From NCBI GenBank assembly GCA_938034165.1, contig CALHKP010000012.1, positions 1 to 20,619 of the forward strand: 20,619 nt of DNA. The letters run 5' to 3'. The position numbers were made by a program, and so were the translations under genes. Of the stretch, positions 6,277-14,308 are shown in pieces. Each line of letters opens with the position of its first letter. Within the stretch, counting starts at the first letter, position 1. The DNA comes from an uncultured Clostridia bacterium (GTDB lineage: Bacteria; Bacillota; Clostridia; Peptostreptococcales; Anaerovoracaceae). Below the pieces are notes generated by a model. The model was not told the DNA's origin, did no database searches, and was given only the letters and a program-made list of their open reading frames with translations.

Positions 6277-7557
6277 ATGAGCACATATAAATTCGAAACA
6301 TTGCAGCTACACGTAGGTCAGGAACAGGCTGACCCAACTACAGATTCAAGAGCGGTTCCAATCTACGCAACAACTTCTTACGTATTTCACAATGCACAGC
6401 ACGCGGCTGACAGATTCGGTCTTGCTGATGCAGGCAATATTTACGGTCGTCTGACCAACTCAACACAGGGCGTATTTGAAGATCGTATCGCAGCTTTGGA
6501 AGGCGGAGTTGCAGGTCTTGCAGTTGCATCAGGCGCTGCTGCAATCACATATACCATTCAGGCTCTTGCAAAACAGGGTGAACACATTGTGGCGCAGAAA
6601 ACGATATATGGAGGAACATCCAATCTGCTGGCTCATACACTTCCGCTTTATGGAATTTCGGCAAGCTTTGTTGATGCCCACAACCTAAAAGAAATCGAAG
6701 ATGCAATTCGGCCAAACACTAAGGCTATATACATAGAAACACTGGGAAATCCGAACTCAGACATCCCGGACATCGACGCGATTTCTGAGATTGCACATAA
6801 ACACGGACTTCCGCTGGTCATCGATAATACTTTCGGAACACCGTACTTGATTCGTCCGATTGAGCACGGCGCAGACATTGTCCTTCATTCTGCTACCAAG
6901 TTTATCGGTGGCCATGGAACTACCTTGGGTGGCGTGATTGTTGATGCCGGCAGCTTTGACTGGGAGGCAAGCGGAAAATATCCATGGATATCGGAGCCTA
7001 ACCCAAGTTATCACGGAGTGAAGTTCACAGAAGCAGCAGGTCCGGCAGCTTTCGCCACATACATCAGAGCAATTTTGCTCAGAGACCAGGGGGCATGCAT
7101 TTCACCCTTTGCGGCATTCCTGCTTTTGCAGGGCACAGAAACTTTGTCGCTGCGTCTTGAAAGACACGCAGAAAACACCAAGAAGGTGGTAGAATATCTG
7201 TCAAAGCATCCAAAGGTGGCAAAGGTGAACCATCCTAGCCTGCCGGAACATCCGGATCATGCTTTGTACGAGAAATATTTCCCTAACGGGGGAGCTTCTA
7301 TATTTACATTCGAAATCAAAGGCGGCAAAGAAGAAGCGTTCAAGTTTATTGACAATCTTGAGATTTTCTCGCTGCTTGCAAATGTTGCAGACGTAAAGTC
7401 TCTGGTAATCCATCCGGCTACTACAACTCATTCACAGCTTACAGATGAGGAGCTGGTCGACGTTGGAATCACTCAGAGCACGATTCGTCTTTCTATAGGA
7501 ACAGAACATATTGATGATATTATTGCAGACCTTGAGAAGGGCTTTGATGCAGTATAG
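6277..7557 (+). CDS. metY: O-acetylhomoserine sulfhydrylase (aminocarboxypropyltransferase)
   Basis: A cytoplasmic PLP enzyme of 426 aa, normal for the family, that makes homocysteine from O-acetylhomoserine and sulfide. The start MSTYKFETLQLHVGQEQADP and the TTSYVF, YGRLTNST and ALEGG motifs are typical of MetY. The PLP-binding lysine is K208 in VLHSATKFIGGHGT, and the TLGNPNSDIPD segment at about 150-160 matches the substrate pocket region of the Cys/Met metabolism PLP family. The ATG at 6277 has AAAGGAG about 10 nt upstream. cysK follows after 18 bp, so the two form an operon that can assimilate sulfide by both the homocysteine and cysteine routes. The 570-nt leader and the divergent Rrf2 gene suggest regulation by sulfur or cysteine status. 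Confidence 0.96.
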   Translation: MSTYKFETLQLHVGQEQADPTTDSRAVPIYATTSYVFHNAQHAADRFGLADAGNIYGRLTNSTQGVFEDRIAALEGGVAGLAVASGAAAITYTIQALAKQGEHIVAQKTIYGGTSNLLAHTLPLYGISASFVDAHNLKEIEDAIRPNTKAIYIETLGNPNSDIPDIDAISEIAHKHGLPLVIDNTFGTPYLIRPIEHGADIVLHSATKFIGGHGTTLGGVIVDAGSFDWEASGKYPWISEPNPSYHGVKFTEAAGPAAFATYIRAILLRDQGACISPFAAFLLLQGTETLSLRLERHAENTKKVVEYLSKHPKVAKVNHPSLPEHPDHALYEKYFPNGGASIFTFEIKGGKEEAFKFIDNLEIFSLLANVADVKSLVIHPATTTHSQLTDEELVDVGITQSTIRLSIGTEHIDDIIADLEKGFDAV

Positions 7558-7575
7558 ATTTGGAGGGGTATTGAA

Positions 7576-8508
7576 ATGAGCAAAGTATATCAGTCAGCGG
7601 ATCAGTTAATCGGAAAAACACCGCTCTTGGAGTTGACACATCTGGAAAAAGAAAATAATCTCGGAGCAAAGTTGATTGCAAAGCTGGAATATTTTAACCC
7701 GGCAGGTAGCGTTAAGGATCGTATCGCGAAGGCGATTATCGATGATGCGGAAAAAAGCGGAGCACTGAAGCCCGGAGCGACTTTGATTGAGCCAACTTCC
7801 GGTAATACAGGGATTGGACTTGCGGCAGTTGCGGCAGCCAGAGGGTATCATTTGATTCTGACTATGCCGGACACAATGAGTGTGGAACGCCGTCAGCTTA
7901 TAAAAGCCTACGGGGCAGAGATAGTGCTTACCGAAGGGGCAAAAGGCATGAAGGGTGCTATAGCGAAGGCAAAAGAGCTGGCGGACCAGATCGAAGGAAG
8001 CTTTGTTCCGGGGCAGTTTGTCAATCCGGCAAATCCAAAGGCTCATTACGAAACCACAGGACCAGAAATCTGGCAGGACACAGATGGAGAAGTTGACATA
8101 TTTGTTGCAGGTGTAGGAACAGGGGGAACCGTCACCGGCACAGGAAAGTACCTGAAAGAACAAAATCCGGAAGTAAAAGTCGTGGCAGTGGAGCCTCAGG
8201 ACTCACCGGTTTTGTCAAAAGGAGTGGCAGGCAGTCACAAAATTCAGGGCATAGGGGCAGGCTTTGTTCCGGAGGTATTGGATACAGAGGTTTATGACGA
8301 GGTTATTACAGTCAGCAACGAAGACGCATTTGCAACAGGAAAAGCAATCGGTCAGAAAGAAGGCGTACTTGTTGGAATTTCATCAGGGGCAGCAGTATAT
8401 GCAGCAATAGAGCTGGCAAAACGTCCGGAGAACAAAGGCAAGACAATTGTGGCACTTCTTCCGGATACAGGGGACAGATACCTGTCAACACAACTGTTTG
8501 CAGATTAA
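7576..8508 (+). CDS. cysK: Cysteine synthase A (O-acetylserine sulfhydrylase)
   Basis: A 310-aa PLP enzyme of fold type II that converts O-acetylserine and sulfide to cysteine. The Schiff-base lysine is K47 in NPAGSVKDRIA, the substrate loop TSGNTG is at 74-79, and the phosphate-binding glycine loop GVGTGGTVTGTGKYL is near 180. The C-terminal GISSGAA and LLPDTGDRYLST motifs are CysK hallmarks. The ATG at 7576 is preceded by GGAGGGG about 9 nt upstream. It is the second gene of the metY-cysK operon. A TnpB element begins about 16 bp after the stop, so the native 3' flank has been displaced, but the reading frame is intact to the usual end. Confidence 0.96.
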   Translation: MSKVYQSADQLIGKTPLLELTHLEKENNLGAKLIAKLEYFNPAGSVKDRIAKAIIDDAEKSGALKPGATLIEPTSGNTGIGLAAVAAARGYHLILTMPDTMSVERRQLIKAYGAEIVLTEGAKGMKGAIAKAKELADQIEGSFVPGQFVNPANPKAHYETTGPEIWQDTDGEVDIFVAGVGTGGTVTGTGKYLKEQNPEVKVVAVEPQDSPVLSKGVAGSHKIQGIGAGFVPEVLDTEVYDEVITVSNEDAFATGKAIGQKEGVLVGISSGAAVYAAIELAKRPENKGKTIVALLPDTGDRYLSTQLFAD

Positions 8509-8532
8509 TTAGCACTCTGCAAAGGTGAACTA

Positions 8533-8667
8533 CTCCAACTTATAGAAGTCGGAGCTTCCTGTTTCAACCACTACTGCGTTGGCTGCGATAGCACGCAACT
8601 CAATGTCTTATACAATGTCCACAGGCGTATAAGTTTGGGCTAATTCCATCCCTACTATATATTTTGT
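8533..8667 (-). ncRNA. Probable omega-RNA (reRNA) region of TnpB
   Basis: In TnpB elements the guide RNA scaffold comes from the 3' end of tnpB and the right-end sequence. This stretch has the expected foldable content: CTTATAC (8607-8613) with GTATAAG (8627-8633), a TGCGT/ACGCA stem at about 8576-8596, and the terminal hairpin 8533-8554. The guide would be read from the flank left of about 8524, that is, the cysK 3' end. This is inferred from family knowledge; no expression evidence is available. Confidence 0.55.
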
Positions 8668-9807
8668 TTATGCTACTTCACTAAGTAGGCGTAATCCTTC
8701 GTTCAGGATATTGATAGCAGCGTTTTGGTCACGGTTTATTGTAAGACCACAATCACATACCATTTTGCGGTTAGCTAAATCCTTCATCTCGGGATGCAAT
8801 GTACCGCAACAATGGCAGAGTTGTGATGACGGAAACCACTTATCTACTTTTACGAGATACTTATTTCTATCAGACAGCTTATACTCGAGCATAGATAAGA
8901 ACATTCCATATCCGTTATCCATAGTCGCTTTGCCGTTACCGAAACCTTTATTAGACATAGAACGCATATTTAAGGATTCCACACAAACAACATCATACTG
9001 ATTGGCTATCTCAGTAGATATTTTATGTAAGTTATCCAAGCGCTGATTAGCAATATGTCTATGAATTTTGTTTACTTTACGGAGTTGCTTAATATAGTTA
9101 TTGGATTTATCTTCTTGCTTTTTAGAGCCTTGCATACGAGACAGTTTGCGCTGTGCTTTGGCAAGTTTATCATGGCTTTCACGGTAGTACTTATGATTAG
9201 TACCCACATTGCCATTACTGTCAACATATAGGCCATCAGAAGCATAATCTAATCCAATGGCGTTAGTTTTATCTGCTACATAAGTATTTTCTGCTTTATC
9301 AAACTCAAAAAGCACAGAAATATAATACTTTCCATCTGATTCCTGTGATACAGTGGCAGATTTGATAATCCAATTATCATCGGGAATACGATGAATAACA
9401 GCCTTCACCTTACCAACTTTAGGGAGTTTGATATATCTTTTGTCCAGAATAGCTACTGTGCCCTTTTGATTGTTTGTAGTGTAAGACTTACGACTATGCT
9501 TTGCAGATTTGAACTTAGGAAATCCGTTTTTCTTTTTGCGAGATTTACTAAATGTATTGCGAAATGCTGCCTGCAAATCCATCTGTTTATTAGCAAGTGC
9601 AAGACTATCCACTTCTTTAAGATAAGGATAATCCTTCTTGTATTTAGCAGGTGTTACAGTAGGAAATTTTCCAGTTGCTTTATAGCCTTCAATCTTATCA
9701 GAAAGCATAAGATTATAGACCTTACGACAACAGCCAAAGGTCTTAGAGAACATAATGCTTTGTTCAGTTGTAGGATATATGCGATACTTAATTGCTTTGT
9801 TTGCCAT
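8668..9807 (-). CDS. tnpB: RNA-guided endonuclease TnpB
   Basis: A complete 379-aa TnpB with an intact RuvC-like nuclease site. D187 lies in GLDYAS, E277 in VCVESLNM and D360 in NRDQNAA. The zinc ribbon has C331/C334 and C351/C353. The N-terminal helix-turn-helix part (MANKAIKYRIYPTTEQ) and the basic FPKFKSAKHSRKSYTT segment are standard. Family members cut DNA at an omega-RNA-matched target next to a TAM and thereby help retain the element at its donor site. GGGGAAG lies about 6 nt upstream of the ATG at 9807. All catalytic residues are present and length is typical, so it is likely active. No TnpA partner is in the window. Confidence 0.95.
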   Translation of the reverse strand: MANKAIKYRIYPTTEQSIMFSKTFGCCRKVYNLMLSDKIEGYKATGKFPTVTPAKYKKDYPYLKEVDSLALANKQMDLQAAFRNTFSKSRKKKNGFPKFKSAKHSRKSYTTNNQKGTVAILDKRYIKLPKVGKVKAVIHRIPDDNWIIKSATVSQESDGKYYISVLFEFDKAENTYVADKTNAIGLDYASDGLYVDSNGNVGTNHKYYRESHDKLAKAQRKLSRMQGSKKQEDKSNNYIKQLRKVNKIHRHIANQRLDNLHKISTEIANQYDVVCVESLNMRSMSNKGFGNGKATMDNGYGMFLSMLEYKLSDRNKYLVKVDKWFPSSQLCHCCGTLHPEMKDLANRKMVCDCGLTINRDQNAAINILNEGLRLLSEVA

Positions 9808-10040
9808 TTTTCTTCCCCTGTGACATTATGTACTGCTTGATAATATCTACGGTAGCTCCACCTGTCTGTTAGATACGACTGATTTGTAAATTCATTATAG
9901 TACAGCAAGATGCAAAAGTAAATAAAACGCCGTGTTAATCGCAATTCATCCCACCACTTATAGAAGAGGGAGATTTCTTGCTCACGGCGTGTTAAAGAAA
10001 TAAAAAGGGAAAGTTTGTAAAAAAGAGATCTATAGGACAA

Positions 10041-10080
10041 AAAAGAAGCGTGCAGCCATTTCGGCCGGAACGCTTCTTTT
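10041..10080. terminator. Bidirectional terminator between cysK/tnpB and the LysE gene
   Basis: AAAAGAAGCGT (10041-10051) pairs perfectly with ACGCTTCTTTT (10070-10080), giving U-tracts on both strands. It can end the leftward exporter transcript. Before the TnpB insertion it was probably the cysK terminator, now about 1.5 kb from the cysK stop. A second hairpin, TGCGCTC-AGC-GAGCGCA (10092-10108), lies between it and the exporter gene. Confidence 0.85.
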
Positions 10081-10179
10081 TCTCTGTACGGTGCGCTCAG
10101 CGAGCGCAGAGCAGCCGGATGCAGGTTACACCCGACTTGTTAAATCAGTATCGTATTAAATTATAAATGTCTTTATTTC

Positions 10180-10791
10180 CTACATAACCATCTGAACAAA
10201 ACTCCAGAACAACTTGAGCCCGTAGAATATGATAACGGCACCGCAAACAACGTTTATAACGCGAAGCGCTTTGTCCGTAATCTTTGCGCTGAAAAGGGAA
10301 ATTACTGTGGAAATACCGAAGAACCACAGTACTGATGCAGATGCAAAACCTGAAACGAAGAACAGGTCAGTTCCTGCCGGCAAAGTAGCCTTGAATGCTC
10401 CCAGCATCATTGAGCCGTCGATTAGAGCCTGTGGATTAAACCATGTTACAACGCAAGCCGTGGTAGCCACCTTGACTATTGGAATGTCAACCTTTGTTGA
10501 GGTGTCCATGGTACTCTTGTCACGCATCAGACTTATTCCAATCCATATGACAATCAAACTTCCCACGAGAAGAATTCCCATCTCAAGCAGAGGCGAAGCC
10601 TGCATAATTGCGCCAACACCAAAAAAACAAGCCATTCCGAGAGTAACATCAAAGAATACGACAATCAAAGCCGTCAAGTAAACTCTCGCTTTTGGCTGGG
10701 TGAGGGCAGTGTTTATAACGAACAGGTTCTGAAGCCCTATAGGGGCAACGTAAGCCAGACCCATTGTTAATCCCTGAAGATAAATGTCCAT
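10180..10791 (-). CDS. LysE/ArgO family amino-acid exporter
   Basis: A 203-aa inner-membrane protein with about six hydrophobic helices, normal for the LysE/RhtB/ArgO superfamily, which exports basic amino acids or related metabolites. The N-terminal GLAYVAPIGLQNLFVINTAL matches the family signature (PGPNN/PIGxQN) in its LysE/ArgO form. The conserved WFNPQALID motif at about 117-125 follows. The ATG at 10791 has AAGGAG 10 nt upstream (10802-10807). A 17-bp-spaced promoter lies at 10825-10853. It is a single gene divergent from the AI-2E family gene, with no regulator beside it. The substrate is probably lysine or arginine but is not proven. Confidence 0.9.
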   Translation of the reverse strand: MDIYLQGLTMGLAYVAPIGLQNLFVINTALTQPKARVYLTALIVVFFDVTLGMACFFGVGAIMQASPLLEMGILLVGSLIVIWIGISLMRDKSTMDTSTKVDIPIVKVATTACVVTWFNPQALIDGSMMLGAFKATLPAGTDLFFVSGFASASVLWFFGISTVISLFSAKITDKALRVINVVCGAVIIFYGLKLFWSFVQMVM

Positions 10792-10824
10792 TAAATATTC
10801 ACTCCTTTTTACTTATCTGCTATA

Positions 10825-10853
10825 ATTTTAATACCTAATAGTCTCAAAATCAA
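10825..10853 (-). promoter_or_regulatory. Promoter of the LysE-type gene
   Basis: On the minus strand TTGATT (10848-10853) and TAAAAT (10825-10830) are separated by 17 bp. Confidence 0.65.
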
Positions 10854-10886
10854 GGACGCAAAAAAATATGACCAAGTAAGGAGTAG

Positions 10887-10916
10887 TTCACCATAAAAGG
10901 CGCTTTGTGATATAAT
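10887..10916 (+). promoter_or_regulatory. Promoter of the AI-2E family gene
   Basis: A perfect TATAAT (10911-10916) preceded by TGA gives an extended -10 box. A weak -35 TTCACC (10887-10892) lies 18 bp upstream. Confidence 0.65.
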
Positions 10917-10943
10917 GAAAAAAGGGTAAAAAGGGGGGATTTT

Positions 10944-12056
10944 ATGAATTTTAAAAACATGAAAAACAAGAGCTGGTACCCATATACTGTTGCAACATGT
11001 GCAGCGGTTTTGCTGTCTTTTTTTCTTAAGCATCTAGGCCTGATAGGAACATTTCTATCCTTTATATGGAAAATTATCAGCCCTTTGGTAGCCGGTGCAA
11101 TTATCGCCTATATGATAGATCCGGTGGCAAGATTTTTTGAAGACAGGTCACTGTTTAAGAGCAAGACGCACAAGATAGGAAGAAACGGTGCAATAGCAAT
11201 ATCTTGCGTTTTGGTTTTTGGAGGATTGTTTATACTCTTCGCGGTTCTGACGCCGTCAATCATCGGCAGTATGACATCTCTTGCGGGAGATCTTGACAAT
11301 TATGAAGGTACAACTGTTGCTTTCTTTGAAAAGTGGGGACTCGGAGGAGAAAAGCTATCTTCAAGCATAGAGGTTGTTGTAGGGAAACTAAAGGAAGTTA
11401 TGCCTAAGCTGACTCAGGACATGCTTGAGACTTCATCAGAAATGAGCACAACATTGGGTAATATCGGTATTGGATGCATTTTGGCTGTGTATTTTATGAT
11501 ATACAAAAGGAAAATTTTTCCATGGATTTCCGGATTTTTCAACAAAGTAATCCCAGAGGATGATTATCACAAATTCGCTGAGTTTTGCGAGAGATGCAAT
11601 GTTATTTTACTGAAATATCTGGCTTGTTCTCTTTTGGATGCTTTGTTTATCGGTGTGTCAAATGCGATTTTTATGCTGATTTTCAGGATTCCGAACGTGG
11701 CTCTGATTTCGGTGATTGTGGGAATTACAAATCTGGCGCCTACTTTCGGTCCGCTTTTCGGTGCGGTAATAGGATTTACAATCCTGGCATTGGTAAACCC
11801 GGGATACGGAATTTTGTTCCTGCTCTTTACAGGAGTAATCCAGTTTATCGACGGATATGTGGTAAAACCAAAGCTATATGGCGGCAGCCTTGGGGTGGCA
11901 TCCCTCTGGATTCTGATTGCAATCATATGCGGCGGAAAGATGTTTGGAGTGGTAGGCGTTTTGTTGGCTATCCCATTTGCGGCAATCGTGCAGTATCTGC
12001 TTGAGGAAATTTTGTTCCCAAAAGTTAGAGAGGAAAGAAACAGCAGGACTTTGTAG
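10944..12056 (+). CDS. AI-2E family (PerM-like) transporter
   Basis: A 370-aa polytopic membrane protein of the AI-2E/UPF0118 family. Proposed roles include autoinducer export and Na+/H+ exchange; function here is unknown. An N-terminal hydrophobic cluster (about 15-55, 75-105) leads into a large hydrophilic loop at about 110-165 rich in charged residues. C-terminal helices follow with the family-typical NLAPTFGPLFGAVIGF and KPKLYGGSLGVASLWIL segments. The ATG at 10944 follows a GGGGGG purine tract. It is monocistronic, with its own extended -10 promoter and a strong terminator at 12132-12174. Confidence 0.9.
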   Translation: MNFKNMKNKSWYPYTVATCAAVLLSFFLKHLGLIGTFLSFIWKIISPLVAGAIIAYMIDPVARFFEDRSLFKSKTHKIGRNGAIAISCVLVFGGLFILFAVLTPSIIGSMTSLAGDLDNYEGTTVAFFEKWGLGGEKLSSSIEVVVGKLKEVMPKLTQDMLETSSEMSTTLGNIGIGCILAVYFMIYKRKIFPWISGFFNKVIPEDDYHKFAEFCERCNVILLKYLACSLLDALFIGVSNAIFMLIFRIPNVALISVIVGITNLAPTFGPLFGAVIGFTILALVNPGYGILFLLFTGVIQFIDGYVVKPKLYGGSLGVASLWILIAIICGGKMFGVVGVLLAIPFAAIVQYLLEEILFPKVREERNSRTL

Positions 12057-12131
12057 GATTTCTGCCTGTTTTTTGCAGTATATAACATACAGAAAAGCTG
12101 GGTATTTACAGCAGAAAATTAATAGAAAAAG

Positions 12132-12174
12132 AGGGATTCCCAACACCGTAAAAGGCAATTGGGAGTCCCTTTTT
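12132..12174 (+). terminator. Terminator of the AI-2E family gene
   Basis: AGGGATTCCCAA (12132-12143) pairs with TTGGGAGTCCCT (12159-12170), 12 bp with one G-U, followed by a T-run. It lies between convergent genes. Confidence 0.9.
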
Positions 12175-12193
12175 GTTATTAGAGATTCGGCAT

Positions 12194-12921
12194 TTACTCA
12201 AAACACATATTTGATACCCTGAAGCTGCCGGACTTTTGGCAGTCATCCATATACTCGTTTTGTATTACGAAACAAACTTCTTTTAATCGATGCAGAGACC
12301 TTTGGTGATTGTCGAGAGGAACCGTTACAGTTCCGGAATCTTTTCTGAAAATGTTTACGGGTTTACTGTATCTGTTCATATTTCCGTCTTCGTCTAGTCC
12401 ATGGAACTCTACATCAACCTGATTAAAATCACCTTCCAAGAAGTCAGTGCGCATGCGAAATTTTTATATATAGCAGCATCAAAGTCATCTTCGAATTGAT
12501 AGACCATGGAAATCCACAAAGGTGCCGGTTCGTTTTCAGGTTTGAAATCAAATGAAAAAGTTCCGTCTGTGATTTTTTTGAAATATGCTCCGCCTTTTCC
12601 GAAGGGGGAATATGCGGCAGGCTTTGGAAACCGGATTTCTGCAGCTGTACTGAACTTCAGAGATTCCGATTCAGCAGCTTTTATAAATTTTACAAGCATA
12701 TTATATAGAGCTTTTTCTTCGGGAGTCAGCCTTCCGGCTTTTTCCGGTTCATTAAAAAAGAGTTTGCATCCAACATACTTTTCGAGCTTATCAACATTTC
12801 TTTTTACTGTTGTCTTGTGATGAGAGCAAGTCTCAGATGCTTTTTCCAAACTGCCGGCTTTTACAACCTGCATAAAATCTATAATATATGATTCACAAAA
12901 AATATTTTCGAAATTTACCAT
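12194..12921 (-). pseudogene. LysR-type HTH / jelly-roll regulator, split by a -1 frameshift
   Basis: Two overlapping frames form one gene of about 242 codons. The first runs from the ATG at 12921 (AAGGAG at 12928-12933, 6-nt spacing) and encodes a LysR-type winged helix at about residues 1-70 (FMQVVKAGSLEKASETC, then TTVKRNVDKLEKYVGCKLFF, then LTPEEKALY). It continues to YKNF at about residue 155. The second continues seamlessly as RMRTDFLEGDFNQVDVEF to the stop at 12194. Its ending (TVTVPLDNHQRSLHRLKEVCFVI, then SGSFRVSNMCF) resembles carbohydrate-binding jelly-roll (CIA30/CBM11-like) strands, not the usual LysR effector domain. The frames join at AAATTTC (12457-12463), a -1 slippery heptamer in the correct phase. 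It may be a recent one-base deletion or programmed frameshifting. It diverges from the secreted protein gene and probably controls it. Confidence 0.7.
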
Positions 12922-12953
12922 TACTCGCTCCTTGTAACCTTTGATATGACTAT

Positions 12954-12984
12954 ATTCTATCCTACTGTTGCATTTCTTGCAACA
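12954..12984 (-). promoter_or_regulatory. Promoter and inverted repeat of the HTH gene
   Basis: Minus-strand TTGCAA (12977-12982) and TAGAAT (12954-12959) are 17 bp apart. A perfect inverted repeat TGTTGCA-TTTCT-TGCAACA (12966-12984) covers the -35 box and fits a LysR-type T-N11-A site, suggesting autoregulation. Confidence 0.65.
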
Positions 12985-13042
12985 CATCAAAGCCAAAAGC
13001 GCTACTAGTGCGACTGACTGTGAAATGATACTATTGACTTAT

Positions 13043-13058
13043 AAAAGATGCATCTTTT
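13043..13058. promoter_or_regulatory. 16-bp perfect palindrome before the secreted nuclease gene
   Basis: AAAAGATGCATCTTTT is perfectly symmetric and lies 35 bp upstream of the ATG at 13094, in the divergent intergenic region. A TGATACTAT extended -10 candidate lies at 13027-13034, so the palindrome would sit close to the transcription start. It is a candidate operator. Confidence 0.5.
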
Positions 13059-13093
13059 CGCTATTTCTAATTCGTGGAGAAGGAGAAAAGACA

Positions 13094-14101
13094 ATGAGAA
13101 GAACAAGTAAAAGAGTTATTTCAATGATTGCTGTTATAGCATTACTGGTAAGTTCTGTTGGTCTGAGTTTTTCGTATGCGACAACCGGAGAAGAAATTTC
13201 ATTTACACCGGAACAGACGATGTATATGGTAAAAAATGATGATTTTGCCAGATCTGAACCAAATGACTTGGCGGAGAAAAAATATCCTGTATTAAAAGGT
13301 CAATACTTATCAGCATCAGAAGTTAATCGTGACTGGGTTGTATCAGAAGTTGCAGGAGAAAAGCTGTACACGAAAAAAGCTTGTCTGGTGAGGCATAATA
13401 TTCATTGTTGGAAGACTGTTCTAACCGGTGATGGCGGGGTGCTGAAGGCCTGTAAATGCGGTGAGTGTAGAATCGATTACCCTAATGGCAAAAGACTGTC
13501 TGGAGATCTTGTAGGGACTTTTGAGCAAATGCTTCTAGGAAATTATTCGAGTGCTCAGACAGTTGCGGGTATCATAGGAAGCATCGCCATCGGATGGATT
13601 CCCGGCCTAGGAACTTTGGCAGATGCCCGTGACATTTCCGCTGATTTGCTTAATTGTGCCTCAGGTGAATGCGAGAAGGAAACCCTTGTATTAGACTCAA
13701 CGGCAATAATTCCTATTGTGGATTTCGTTAAATATGCAAAAAAGGGTAGAGTTTTAGGCAAAATTTCCCAGCTGGATGGAGATTATCTAATTGGGACATA
13801 TAAGGAACTGAGTAAAGTCAGCAAAGGGAGATCTGCCTACGGAATCGAGATCCACCATCTTATTGAGAAACGCTTGGGAGTGTTCTTCGATGTTAATCGA
13901 GATGATATAATCTCCGTGGCTCTACAAAAAGCAGAGCATCAAGTGTACACCCGACGCTGGCTAAGGGAAGTCCCAAGGTGCGGGAAAAATTGTTACATAA
14001 CCCAAAAGAAAATGATCAAAGCCGTTCAGAAGGTTTACGCCGATGAGCCGGAGCTATGTAATTTGGCAGTACAGTTCATTAATGATCACTGGGCAGCTTG
14101 A
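13094..14101 (+). CDS. Secreted protein with probable HNH/EndoVII-like nuclease C-terminus
   Basis: A 335-aa protein with a signal peptide (MRRTSKR, hydrophobic core IAVIALLVSSVGLSFS, likely cleavage after SYA near residue 29). A Cys-rich segment follows (KACKCGEC), then a glycine-rich hydrophobic stretch with IPGLGTLADARDISADLL, like pre-toxin domains of polymorphic toxins. The C-terminal about 90 residues have IHHLIEKR (H254-H255) and EHQVYTRRW (H282), the pattern of xHH-type HNH/EndoVII toxin nucleases. I infer a secreted DNase or related toxin; sequence alone does not prove activity. The start at 13094 has AAGGAG 8 nt upstream (13080-13085). No immunity gene is visible on either side. The neighbouring gene is the divergent broken regulator. 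Confidence 0.75.
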   Translation: MRRTSKRVISMIAVIALLVSSVGLSFSYATTGEEISFTPEQTMYMVKNDDFARSEPNDLAEKKYPVLKGQYLSASEVNRDWVVSEVAGEKLYTKKACLVRHNIHCWKTVLTGDGGVLKACKCGECRIDYPNGKRLSGDLVGTFEQMLLGNYSSAQTVAGIIGSIAIGWIPGLGTLADARDISADLLNCASGECEKETLVLDSTAIIPIVDFVKYAKKGRVLGKISQLDGDYLIGTYKELSKVSKGRSAYGIEIHHLIEKRLGVFFDVNRDDIISVALQKAEHQVYTRRWLREVPRCGKNCYITQKKMIKAVQKVYADEPELCNLAVQFINDHWAA

Positions 14102-14201
14102 AAAAAAGGAATGTTTCATGTTGTTGGTATGGGTTAAGACAGCGTGCAGAGGAATGAAATAAGTATGATAAATCCTGAGACTTGCAAGTTTTAGGGATAA
14201 G

Positions 14202-14234
14202 AAAACCCGGCGTTGTGAATATCATGTCGCCGGG
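14202..14234 (-). terminator. Terminator of the ATPase gene
   Basis: On the minus strand CCCGGCG (14234-14228) pairs perfectly with CGCCGGG (14212-14206), followed by TTTTC. It lies 75 bp after the ATPase stop codon. The 200 bp between the two convergent genes hold no other credible gene. Confidence 0.75.
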
Positions 14235-14308
14235 CGTGTAATTTATTTAGAGAGATTTCTAAAGCGTCCTGATCGGAAGGGCCTTCAACAATTACGAATA
14301 CAATTTTT

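Larger units (their letters stand above)
8524..9990 (-). mobile_element. Solo TnpB element (IS200/IS605 superfamily)
   Basis: A single tnpB gene lies between two imperfect palindromes that share CTTATAGAAG: the right-end hairpin at 8533-8554 (CTCC/GGAG arms) and the left-end hairpin at 9949-9971 (TCCC/GGGA arms). This is the end structure of IS200/IS605 elements. No tnpA is present, so movement would need TnpA in trans. The left boundary is probably near the GTTCAC-like motif (minus strand) at about 8525-8530. The right boundary is uncertain, within about 20-30 bp of 9971. An 8-bp inverted repeat ACGCCGTG/CACGGCGT (9927-9934, 9983-9990) brackets the left-end hairpin. Confidence 0.8.

Noticed and set aside
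8509..8520. TTAGCACTC, half of a CIRCE element
   Set aside because: The inverted second half GAGTGCTAA is missing and the site is downstream of cysK, so it is a chance match.
9391..9840. Plus-strand ORF of 149 codons opposite tnpB
   Set aside because: It is a shadow of the well-conserved tnpB frame and has no recognisable protein features.
14102..14200. Small immunity gene after the secreted nuclease-like gene
   Set aside because: Only ORFs of 8 and 14 codons are present, too short and without family features.
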